The position numbers and the translations under genes are program-made. Under the pieces are notes generated by a model. The model was not told where the DNA came from, did no database searches, and was given only the letters and a program-made list of their open reading frames with translations. This document shows positions 40,907 to 49,254 of a stretch of DNA of 64,000 nt, one piece after another (positions within the stretch are counted from its first letter, which is position 1; the number at the start of each line of letters is the position of its first letter). This DNA comes from CAYFKJ01 sp964343605 (GTDB lineage: Bacteria; Pseudomonadota; Alphaproteobacteria; UBA2966). The stretch lies in assembly GCA_964343605.1 (NCBI GenBank), contig CAYFKJ010000005.1:434001-498000 (forward strand), in the 5' to 3' direction.

Positions 40907-41839
40907 ATGAAGGCAGAGGAATCGGAACTGACCCTCCAGGACGGCATCACCCTGCATGCCTACCGGTGGGAGCCCGAAGGCGCTTGCAAGGCGGTCATCC
41001 AGATCGTTCACGGCATGGCCGAGCACGCCGCCCGTTACGACCGATTTGCCAAGGCCGCAACGGCGGCGGGCTATGCCGTGGCGGCGCTTGACCTCCGCGG
41101 GCACGGTAAGTCGGCGGCATCACCCGACGACTGGGGCTTCTTCGCGAAGCGCGACGGCTGGAACAAGGTCGTCGGCGACCTGGCGGAACAGCGTCGCCGG
41201 ATCGGCGCCGAATTCGCCGGCCTGCCGGTGTTCCTGCTGGGTCATTCCATGGGATCGTTCCTCTCCCAGCAGTTGATGATCGAACGCGGCGGCGATTACG
41301 CGGGTGTCGTGCTGTCGGCATCCAACGGTCCCGTCGGGCCGTTGGGGGCGGTTGGCGCATTGCTGGCCCGGTTCGAGGTCCTGCGGCTGGGTCCGAAGGG
41401 AATCAGCAAACTCCTGACCAACATATCATTTGGCGAATTCAACAAGCCCTACAAACCGGCCCGAACCGATTTTGACTGGTTGTCACGCGATGAGGCCGAG
41501 GTCGACAAATACGTCGCCGATCCGCTCTGCGGTTTTGACTTCCGCACCAGTTCCTGGCGCGACATGATCGACGCCCTGGGCCATCTCCATGACCGTGCGG
41601 CGCTGGACCGCATCCCGAATGTCCTGCCGGTCTTCATCGTGGCGGGTGAAAACGATCCCGTCAGCAACAAGACCAAGGGCCTGGAAAAACTGATCTCTGT
41701 CTACCGGGCCGCCGGTCTAACCGCGGTGGAGAACCGGTATTACGAGGGTGCACGCCACGAAATCCTCAACGAAACCAATCGGGATGAAGTGACGGCGGAC
41801 ATTCTGGGCTGGCTGGACGGGGTGCTGCAGCGTCGCTGA
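40907..41839 (+). CDS. Alpha/beta hydrolase (monoacylglycerol-lipase-like)
   Basis: A 310-residue serine hydrolase. HGMAEHAARYDRFAKAA (oxyanion region), LDLRGHGKSA, nucleophile elbow LLGHSMGSFLSQ, the acid VAGENDPVS and the final His in YEGARHEILNE. Matches the PldB/monoglyceride lipase family (esters of lysophospholipids or monoglycerides). ATG 40907 preceded by GGCGGAG. Divergent from the aminotransferase. Confidence 0.9.
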   Translation: MKAEESELTLQDGITLHAYRWEPEGACKAVIQIVHGMAEHAARYDRFAKAATAAGYAVAALDLRGHGKSAASPDDWGFFAKRDGWNKVVGDLAEQRRRIGAEFAGLPVFLLGHSMGSFLSQQLMIERGGDYAGVVLSASNGPVGPLGAVGALLARFEVLRLGPKGISKLLTNISFGEFNKPYKPARTDFDWLSRDEAEVDKYVADPLCGFDFRTSSWRDMIDALGHLHDRAALDRIPNVLPVFIVAGENDPVSNKTKGLEKLISVYRAAGLTAVENRYYEGARHEILNETNRDEVTADILGWLDGVLQRR

Positions 41840-41841
41840 GG

Positions 41842-41861
41842 CGGGGGATTTTCGACCCCCG
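41842..41861 (+). terminator. Hairpin after hydrolase gene
   Basis: CGGGGG (41842-41847), 8-base loop, CCCCCG (41856-41861), starting three bases after the hydrolase stop. GC-rich stem without a T-run; a probable weak terminator. Confidence 0.45.
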
Positions 41862-42121
41862 GCTGTGTCAATATGTCTCACCCTGTGGGGCGTCCGCGCC
41901 GTTGATGTTCCGCTACGGAATCACCATACTTTTGCCGCAAGGGGGCAGGCAGATTTTATTAGGGATCGTTACGAGTGAAACCGTTGTCTCTCCTTGCATG
42001 AATATTCCTCATTTTTTTAACCAGGGAATTCGCGCCTCGCGGCACGCCAAATCTCTGAATTTGTCAGGAAAATTAATGTCCCAAGGGATGCTCGCCCCAC
42101 TCTCGAAGTAACGATTTGGTT

Positions 42122-45100
42122 ATGTTTACACGTCGTTCGTCCGGTCCCGCCAGCGTAAAGGGATTGGACGCCCGGTACATCGTCGTTCTCCTGTTGATTG
42201 CTTTCCTGTCCTTGGGAAGCTTCGGCCTGCTCGAGTCCGTCATAGCCAGCCAAAAGACCAGCGCCGCCGAGATCAACTATGCCGGCCGCCAGCGCATGCT
42301 GCTGCAGCGGGTCAACTACCTTCGTAGCCAAATTGACGGATCCTGGGGCGAACATGACCGGAGCATTGCACTGAGGGAATTTTCCCTGGCCGTCAACATG
42401 ATGTCGCGCTCCCACAAGGGCCTGACGGAAGGCGACGCCTCGCTGGGATTGTCCCCGCCCGCAAGCGATGAACTACGGGCCCGATACTTCGGTCCCGTCA
42501 GTTTCATCCATCGGGATCTCACCGCATTTTTCGAGGTCGCAAACGACTACATGCTCGAGGTTCACGCCGGCGGCAGCGCCGCTGAACACTCGAGATTGCT
42601 GCGTAAACTCATCTCTCCGCGTCTGCGAGCGGATTTGGACGGCGTCGTGGCCCAATACCAGCAGGACACCGAGGTCAAAGTTTCCGCGCTGCAAAATCTC
42701 CAGGCCGTGACCGTTGCCGTCGTACTGGGCGTTTTGCTGTTTTCCGGCTTGTTCGTTTTCCGGCCGATGGTTGTGAGATTGAAGAAAGACGTCGCCGATC
42801 TCGCCGAAGCGGAAGAACGTTTCCGTTCGATCACGGAATCATCGGAAATGGCCATGGTCATCGCCATCAACGACGGCGGTAACATCATTGCCTGGAATCC
42901 GGCAGCGGAGAGGACGTTCGGTTACCGTGAAGAGGAAATCATCGGCAAAACCCTGAAAACCCTCATTCCCGAACGTTACCAGGGCGCCCATCAAATGGGC
43001 TTCAACCGCGCGGTTAAATCCGGCGAACTGCGGAACGCCGGCAAGACGATCGAGCTTCAGGCGGTCCACCGGGACGGTCATGAATTTCCCATCGAACTGT
43101 CGCTCGGGACTTGGCAACGTCACGGCCGCAGGTATTTCAGCAGCATCATTCACGACATTTCCGAACGCAAGAAATCGGAAAAACTGAACATCCGCCTGGG
43201 CCGCATCATCGAGCACGCGGTAAACGAAATCTACGTCTTCAATGCCGAAACGCTCGAATTGATTTCAGCCAATCAGGGGGGGCGCGACAATCTGGGATAT
43301 TCCATGGAGGAACTCAGCGGGATGTCGGTTCTCGATTTCAATCCGGACTTCGACAAGGCCGGGTTCGAGAAGCTTATCGCGCCCTTATGGGAGGGCCGCA
43401 GAGAACGCGTGATCCTGAATTCCTCTCTCCTGCGCAAGGACGGATCGAGCTACCAGGCCGAAATAATCCTGCAGATGATACGAACCGAATCGCCGCCCGT
43501 CGTGCTGGGATTTGTGACCGACGTCACCGAACGCAAGGCCCTGGAGGATTCGCTCCGTCGGTCGCAAAAGATGGAAGCCGTCGGTCAACTGGCCGGCGGT
43601 ATCGCCCACGACTTCAACAACATTCTGGGGATCATCTCCGGCAACCTCACTCTGTTGAACCGCAAAGCGGAATTGGACGAACGCAATGCCAAGCGGGTAG
43701 AGACGTCGATGCGCGCCGTCAACCGGGCGGCGGCGTTGACGACCGAACTGCTTGGCTTCACCCGTCTGGACGCCGCCCGTTCGGCGACCGTCAACATCAA
43801 CGATGTCCTAAGGGACATGTTCAACCTGGTCGAGCAATCGGCCAGCAAAAGCGTCACCAAACAGGTAAACTTGGCCGACGACCTGTGGCTCACCGACATC
43901 GACGCCGGCGAGTTGCAGGACGCCGTCGTCAATCTGTGCGTCAACGCCGGACATGCCATGCCCGACGGAGGCACGCTGACCATCGAAACGGAGAACCGGA
44001 AGCTGTCCGTGGCGGAAAGCGGCATGGTCGACGACCTTCGCGAAAAGGAATTTGTCCTGCTGACGGTTACCGACACGGGCTGCGGCATCCCCGACGATCA
44101 GATCGACAACATTTTCGAACCCTTTTTTACGACCAAGGAAAAAGGCCGTGGAACGGGTTTGGGATTGGCGCTTGTGTTCGGCTTCGTGCGGCGATCCAAG
44201 GGCGAAATCAAGGTCGATTCGAAAGTTGGCGAGGGCACCAAGTTCGAAATTTACCTGCCCCGGTCATCAAGTGAAAAAGTTGGCGAAACGGCGGCGCCGG
44301 TTGAGGACACGCCGGTCCGCGGCGGTGACGAATTCGTGCTGGTGGTGGATGATGAGCCCGAGTTGGCGGCGGTTGCGGAGCAATACCTGAGCGAAGCCGG
44401 TTACCGAGTGGCTGTTGCGACGAGCGGTCAGGAAGCGCTCAATCTCCTGGCCGCCAATCCGGACATCCAGCTCGTTTTTTCCGACGTCGTCATGCCCGGT
44501 GGGATCACGGGTTTCGACCTGGCCATCCGGGCCATCAAGAAGCGACCGAATATCAAGGTCATCCTGACCTCGGGCTATACGTCCGAATCGGAACGCTCAA
44601 GGATCAAGAACGCCTATCTGGCGCGGCAATTGTCGACGGCGTTGCTGGAAAAACCATACTCCCGCAACCAGGCGCTGACCCGCGTTCGTCAGGCCTTGGA
44701 CGAGGAAATTCGCTGGGTGTGGACGAAGGATCTGGAAACCGGAATCGATGTCGTGGACGAAGATCACCGCGTTATCATTTCCATGCTCAATCGTTTCTGC
44801 ACCGCTCTATCGATGGACGACAAGGACGTTTCGCCTGACATCGTGCGGCAGATCGCCAACGATATCTTGAGTTTTTCCAAGGATCATTTTGATCGCGAGG
44901 AAGCCGTCATGGAGTTCTGTGGAGCACCGGAACTTGAGGTCCACAAGGAGATGCATCGACGGTGTCTGGGGCAACTGTCGAACAACGTCGGCCGATTGGA
45001 CGGCGCTGATTTCCGCGCCGGTGCGGAAAGTTTGATGAAATTTCTCAGCGGATGGCTGATCGAGCATATTGCCGAGATGGACATGGAATTGCGAAACAGC

Positions 45101-45172
45101 GCCCGCGATCGGGAAGACGAAATACGGGCGCATCTCGAAGTCAATCATCAAGGCGCGGAGATCGGCGGTTGA
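42122..45172 (+). CDS. Hybrid histidine kinase with PilJ-type sensor and C-terminal hemerythrin domain
   Basis: A 1016-residue protein. TM1 about 18-40; a periplasmic PilJ/NarX-like four-helix sensor (NYAGRQRMLLQRVNYLR) to about 195; TM2 about 198-218; PAS about 230-355 and 360-475; HisKA with H496 (GGIAHDFNN); ATPase with NLCVNAGHAMPDGG and GRGTGLGLALVFG; receiver with D788 (VFSDVVMPGG); then hemerythrin domain about 865-1000. All seven di-iron ligands are present: H882, H922, E926, H941, H945, H982, D987. It can thus combine ligand sensing with O2/NO-type sensing. Its stop overlaps the next gene start. ATG 42122 preferred; TTG 42116 would add two residues. Confidence 0.93.
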   Translation: MFTRRSSGPASVKGLDARYIVVLLLIAFLSLGSFGLLESVIASQKTSAAEINYAGRQRMLLQRVNYLRSQIDGSWGEHDRSIALREFSLAVNMMSRSHKGLTEGDASLGLSPPASDELRARYFGPVSFIHRDLTAFFEVANDYMLEVHAGGSAAEHSRLLRKLISPRLRADLDGVVAQYQQDTEVKVSALQNLQAVTVAVVLGVLLFSGLFVFRPMVVRLKKDVADLAEAEERFRSITESSEMAMVIAINDGGNIIAWNPAAERTFGYREEEIIGKTLKTLIPERYQGAHQMGFNRAVKSGELRNAGKTIELQAVHRDGHEFPIELSLGTWQRHGRRYFSSIIHDISERKKSEKLNIRLGRIIEHAVNEIYVFNAETLELISANQGGRDNLGYSMEELSGMSVLDFNPDFDKAGFEKLIAPLWEGRRERVILNSSLLRKDGSSYQAEIILQMIRTESPPVVLGFVTDVTERKALEDSLRRSQKMEAVGQLAGGIAHDFNNILGIISGNLTLLNRKAELDERNAKRVETSMRAVNRAAALTTELLGFTRLDAARSATVNINDVLRDMFNLVEQSASKSVTKQVNLADDLWLTDIDAGELQDAVVNLCVNAGHAMPDGGTLTIETENRKLSVAESGMVDDLREKEFVLLTVTDTGCGIPDDQIDNIFEPFFTTKEKGRGTGLGLALVFGFVRRSKGEIKVDSKVGEGTKFEIYLPRSSSEKVGETAAPVEDTPVRGGDEFVLVVDDEPELAAVAEQYLSEAGYRVAVATSGQEALNLLAANPDIQLVFSDVVMPGGITGFDLAIRAIKKRPNIKVILTSGYTSESERSRIKNAYLARQLSTALLEKPYSRNQALTRVRQALDEEIRWVWTKDLETGIDVVDEDHRVIISMLNRFCTALSMDDKDVSPDIVRQIANDILSFSKDHFDREEAVMEFCGAPELEVHKEMHRRCLGQLSNNVGRLDGADFRAGAESLMKFLSGWLIEHIAEMDMELRNSARDREDEIRAHLEVNHQGAEIGG

Positions 45173-46377
45173 GCAAGACGTTACTCGTTGTCGATGACGA
45201 ACCGGATATCTGCGACTTCGTTCAGGATGTCGCCGAGGGTATCGGATTCAAGGTCGTCACAACCAGCGATACCAGCGAATTCCCCTTGGTCTATTCGTCC
45301 AAGTTCGACGGCATCGTCATGGATCTCTCGATGCCCGGAATGGACGGCATCGAACTCATCCGTTTTCTTGCCGACAACCGTTGCGGTTCCGCCTTGATCT
45401 TGATGAGCGGCTTCGATGGCGGCGTTCTGGCGACGGCGGAGCGCTTGGGGCGGGAGCGCGGACTGCACGTTCTCGGCGCCTTGAGCAAACCGATCAATAT
45501 AGACGAGCTCGAAGTCGCACTCGGCCGTGTGCCCGCTTTACAAGCGCCTTCGAAGGAGCGTCGGTCCAAATCCGAAAGCGGCGATGGCCCGGATGAAGAC
45601 CCTCTGACGGTCGAAGAACTGCAAGCCGCCATCCGTGCCGGCGATGTCGTGCCGTATTTCCAGCCTCGGGTCAGGCTGGAAGACATGCAGGTTATGGGGG
45701 TCGAGGCGTTGGCACGCTGGCGGCATGGAAATTTGGGCGTGATTTCGCCGGCGGTATTCATTCCGATGGCTGAGGAACACGGACTCATCGACGATCTGAC
45801 GACGGCGATTTTCGATCAGACCCTGGACAATCTTCGGCGCTGGCGCGATGCCGGTGTGGCCGTCGACGCCTCCGTAAATTTTTCCGCGAAATCGCTGGGC
45901 GATCTCAATCTGCCCGACGTCATGGCGCGGAAACTTGATCAGGCCGGCGTCAATCCGAACCGGGTCATCGTGGAAATCACGGAAAGCTCGGTCCTCTCCG
46001 AATTGGAGGATTCCTTGGATGTCATCACGCGGTTGCGCATGAAGGGGTTCCAACTTTCGATCGACGACTTCGGAACCGGCTTTTCCTCCATGCAGCAACT
46101 GCAGAACGTGCCCTTCACCGAATTGAAGATCGATCAATCCTTCGTCAAGCGTGCCCTGGTCGACAGGGAAGCTCAGGCCATCGTCGAAACGACCATCGAT
46201 CTCGGTCGTCGCCTGGTGATGGCGGTGGTGGCTGAGGGGGTTGAGGAAATGAACACCTTGGATCTGTTGCGCGGCAGCCGCTGCGAACAGGTTCAGGGCT
46301 ATTTCATCGCCAAGCCCATGCCCGGCGGCGAATTTCTCGATTGGCATGCGGATTGGGCGCGGGCACACCGAAACTGA
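45169..46377 (+). CDS. REC-EAL response regulator (c-di-GMP phosphodiesterase)
   Basis: A 402-residue regulator. Receiver 1-120 with D9/D10 pocket and phospho-acceptor D52 (IVMDLSMPG). EAL domain about 145-395 with E179 of GVEALARWRH, NFSA, EITESS, DDFGTGFSS, ELKIDQSFV, VAEGVE and QGYFIAKPM, so the catalytic residues for hydrolysing cyclic di-GMP look complete. TTG 45169 overlaps the kinase stop (TTGA), and the receiver motif begins directly after it, so the start is decisive. Almost certainly the output of the hemerythrin kinase. Confidence 0.93.
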   Translation: MSKTLLVVDDEPDICDFVQDVAEGIGFKVVTTSDTSEFPLVYSSKFDGIVMDLSMPGMDGIELIRFLADNRCGSALILMSGFDGGVLATAERLGRERGLHVLGALSKPINIDELEVALGRVPALQAPSKERRSKSESGDGPDEDPLTVEELQAAIRAGDVVPYFQPRVRLEDMQVMGVEALARWRHGNLGVISPAVFIPMAEEHGLIDDLTTAIFDQTLDNLRRWRDAGVAVDASVNFSAKSLGDLNLPDVMARKLDQAGVNPNRVIVEITESSVLSELEDSLDVITRLRMKGFQLSIDDFGTGFSSMQQLQNVPFTELKIDQSFVKRALVDREAQAIVETTIDLGRRLVMAVVAEGVEEMNTLDLLRGSRCEQVQGYFIAKPMPGGEFLDWHADWARAHRN

Positions 46378-46539
46378 TCTCGCGCTCTCCGCCCAAATCA
46401 TGAAATTTCGATCCGTAGTCCCGTTTTTCGCTGGCCTGTCGATTGCCGCGCGGGCAATATTTGTGCGCGTGGGTGCGCTTTCCGGCGGCATCCCAACTAG
46501 ACAAAATTCAAGACAACGGCGAGGCGAAAGGAATACCCC

Positions 46540-48177
46540 ATGAAAGGTCTGATGCAGGATTGGCCGCTGCTGATCTCATCCCTGATCGATTACGCGAAGG
46601 ATTACCACGGGGACCGTGAAATCGTCTCGCGTACCGTCGAAGGCCCCATTCACCGCTACACCTACAACGATGCCCATGGACGCTCGAAGCAATTGGCCAA
46701 CGCGCTGGGCAAACTGGGCGTCAAGCTCGGCGATCGCATCGCAACCCTGGCCTGGAACGGGTTTCGTCACTTCGAGCTCTACTACGGCGTCTCGGGCATG
46801 GGGGCGGTGCTCCACACCATCAACCCGCGCCTCTTCGCTGAGCAGATCATCTACATCGTCAATCATGCGGAAGACGACTACATCTTTACGGATTTGACGT
46901 TCGTGCCGCTGCTGGAGCAACTCCACGATAAATTCGAGGGCGTGAAGGGCTTCGTCATCATGACTGACGAAGACCATATGCCGGAAACCACCCTGCCCAA
47001 TGCGCTGTGCTACGAGACGTTGCTGGCGGCCGAGAGCGCCGAGTACGACTGGCCGGACCTGGACGAGAACACGGCTTCGTCGCTGTGCTACACCTCCGGT
47101 ACCACCGGCAATCCCAAAGGCGTGCTCTATTCCCACCGCTCGACGGTGCTGCACAGCTTCATCGTTTGCATGACCGATACCTTGGCGTTGTCTTCCAACG
47201 ATACCGTGTTGCCCGTCGTACCCATGTTCCATGCCAACTCTTGGGGCATCGCCTATGCCGGACCGATGTGCGGCGCGAAGCTGGTGTTCCCGGGCGCCGG
47301 TCTGGATGGAGCCAGCGTGTACGAGCTGCTGGAATCCGAGAAGGTCACCATGACGGCGGGCGTGCCCACCGTTTGGCTGATGCTCCTCAACCACATGCGG
47401 GAGAACAGCCTGACGCTGACCGAGCTCAAGCGCGTCGTGTGTGGCGGCTCGGCTGCGCCGCGTGCCATGATTGAGGAGTTCGAGGAAGCCCACGGCGCCC
47501 GCATGGTTCACGCCTGGGGCATGACGGAAATGAGCCCCATCGGCACCTGCGGCACGCTCAAGACCGGCATGGAGGACTTGCCGGCCAAGGAACGTTACGA
47601 CATCCAGGAGAAGCAGGGCCGCGGCATCTACGGCGTCGAAATGAAGATCGTCGGCGACGATGGGGATGCCCTGCCGTGGGACGGAGAGGCCTTTGGCGAC
47701 CTGCTGGTGCGGGGCCCGGCCATCTGCTCAGGCTACTTCAAGGGCGAGGGCGGAGAGGTGCTCGACAACGGCGGATGGTTCACCACGGGCGACGTCGCCA
47801 ACATGGACGCGGAAGGCTACATGCAGATCGTCGACCGCTCGAAAGACGTCATCAAATCGGGCGGCGAATGGATCAGTTCCATCGACCTCGAGAACACCGC
47901 CGTGGGTCATCCCGAAGTCGTCGAAGCCTGCGTCATCGGCGTCTATCATCCGAAGTGGGACGAGCGCCCCTTGCTTCTGATCATCAAATCGGAGGGCAGC
48001 GATCTCGATAAGGAAGGCGTGCTAGCTTACCTCGACGGCAAGATCGTCAAATGGTGGATGCCGGACGACGTGGTGTTCGTCGACGAACTGCCGCACACGG
48101 CCACGGGCAAGCTCCTGAAAGCGGCTCTGCGCGAGGAATACCAGGATTACAAGCTGCCGACCGCCGAAAGCGCCTGA
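46540..48177 (+). CDS. AMP-forming acyl-CoA ligase (DmdB/AlkK-like)
   Basis: A 545-residue ANL enzyme. YTSGTTGNPKGVLYSHRSTVLHS (P-loop), HAWGMTEMSPIGT, GWFTTGDVANMD, DRSKDVIKSGGEWISSIDLE and C-terminal Lys in TATGKLLKAALRE. The arrangement (INPRLF, NTASSLCYTSGTT, VVPMFHANSWG) resembles 3-methylthiopropionyl-CoA ligases (DmdB) and medium-chain fatty acyl-CoA ligases (AlkK). DMSP degradation is therefore possible but other dmd genes are absent here. ATG 46540 has a clear purine-rich upstream site. Confidence 0.9.
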   Translation: MKGLMQDWPLLISSLIDYAKDYHGDREIVSRTVEGPIHRYTYNDAHGRSKQLANALGKLGVKLGDRIATLAWNGFRHFELYYGVSGMGAVLHTINPRLFAEQIIYIVNHAEDDYIFTDLTFVPLLEQLHDKFEGVKGFVIMTDEDHMPETTLPNALCYETLLAAESAEYDWPDLDENTASSLCYTSGTTGNPKGVLYSHRSTVLHSFIVCMTDTLALSSNDTVLPVVPMFHANSWGIAYAGPMCGAKLVFPGAGLDGASVYELLESEKVTMTAGVPTVWLMLLNHMRENSLTLTELKRVVCGGSAAPRAMIEEFEEAHGARMVHAWGMTEMSPIGTCGTLKTGMEDLPAKERYDIQEKQGRGIYGVEMKIVGDDGDALPWDGEAFGDLLVRGPAICSGYFKGEGGEVLDNGGWFTTGDVANMDAEGYMQIVDRSKDVIKSGGEWISSIDLENTAVGHPEVVEACVIGVYHPKWDERPLLLIIKSEGSDLDKEGVLAYLDGKIVKWWMPDDVVFVDELPHTATGKLLKAALREEYQDYKLPTAESA

Positions 48178-48192
48178 CCGCTTGACGCCGCC

Positions 48193-49188
48193 ATGACAAG
48201 CCTCGACCCCCGTCATCCGCTTTTCGAGGACGGGCGGCGAGGTCTATTCGCCCTGCGTTATCCCGAACTATGGCTGACCGGCGGGATGGTCATGGTCATG
48301 GTGGTGCTGGCCAGTGTTCTGGGTGCGCCCATCGTGTTTCCGGCGGGCACCAGCCTCAATTTTCTCGGACTGCATTATTCGTTGCCGGTGGCCATGCCGC
48401 TGGCCTGGTTCGCGCTGGTTTTGTTTGCCCGGGCAATGGGATTTTCCGACCGCCGGGACGATATCGAATGGTCCCAACGAATCCTGCGCTACCTCTCATT
48501 CATTATCAGCCTAAGCATCGTGATCTGGTGCCACCTCAACATCAAGCTTTGGATCCCGCTGCTCAATCCGTCTTCGTTCGATGCGGCTTACCAAGCCAGC
48601 GATCTCTGGCTGGGGCCGTTGGTCGGGGGTATGGCATGGATCAGAGCCGAGGTGGCCGGGTACGTATCGACAGTCGACACCTGGTATCTCTTTTTCTTCA
48701 TCTTTTTGTTCTTTGCCTCTTTCGTTTACCACGCTGTTTTCGATGAACGGAATCTGAGCCGTGTTTTTCTTGCGGTCCTGTTGATTGAGGCCGTCGGACC
48801 GTTTTGTTATCTCATCGCGCCGGCGGTCGGACCGTTCATCTATGAACCCAGCGTCAACCAGGTGGCGCACATGAATCAGCAAATAATGTGGGAAGCGCAT
48901 CAGGACATCCGTCGCCTTGGGACGCCCTGGCTGGCCGAAAACGGTCGCTATTACCTGCCGGCGGGATTGGCGGCGATGCCGTCCCTTCATGCCGGCGCAC
49001 CGTGGATCTTCGTCCACTACCTCTACAAAGCGCGTTCAACGTTGCTGCCCATCGCCTCGCTCATGTTCGTTTGGATCCTGATCGAGGCCGTTGTGGCCAA
49101 ATGGCACTATGTGGTCGACCTTCCCGCCGGCATCGTCCTGGCGTTCATCTGTATCTGGCTGTCCGAGCGCTTCCACGCCGCCGAATAG
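48193..49188 (+). CDS. PAP2-superfamily membrane phosphatase / phosphotransferase (Aur1/Ipt1-like)
   Basis: A 331-residue protein with about six spans. The catalytic motifs MPSLHAGAPW (C2) and AKWHYVVDLPAG (C3) identify a PAP2_3 enzyme, which dephosphorylates or transfers phosphoryl head groups between lipids. The C1 motif is not obvious. Starts 15 bases after the ligase stop, perhaps as one operon for lipid remodelling. Substrate unknown. Confidence 0.85.
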   Translation: MTSLDPRHPLFEDGRRGLFALRYPELWLTGGMVMVMVVLASVLGAPIVFPAGTSLNFLGLHYSLPVAMPLAWFALVLFARAMGFSDRRDDIEWSQRILRYLSFIISLSIVIWCHLNIKLWIPLLNPSSFDAAYQASDLWLGPLVGGMAWIRAEVAGYVSTVDTWYLFFFIFLFFASFVYHAVFDERNLSRVFLAVLLIEAVGPFCYLIAPAVGPFIYEPSVNQVAHMNQQIMWEAHQDIRRLGTPWLAENGRYYLPAGLAAMPSLHAGAPWIFVHYLYKARSTLLPIASLMFVWILIEAVVAKWHYVVDLPAGIVLAFICIWLSERFHAAE

Positions 49189-49254
49189 GAAAACAGCGGA
49201 TCACCGCCCGATCTGAACCAGCGAAGGGAAATTGATTTCGCCGGATGGGTATTC

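Noticed and set aside
41842..41861. Strong rho-independent terminator
   Set aside because: GC stem is present but there is no T-run, so it was kept only as a weak hairpin.
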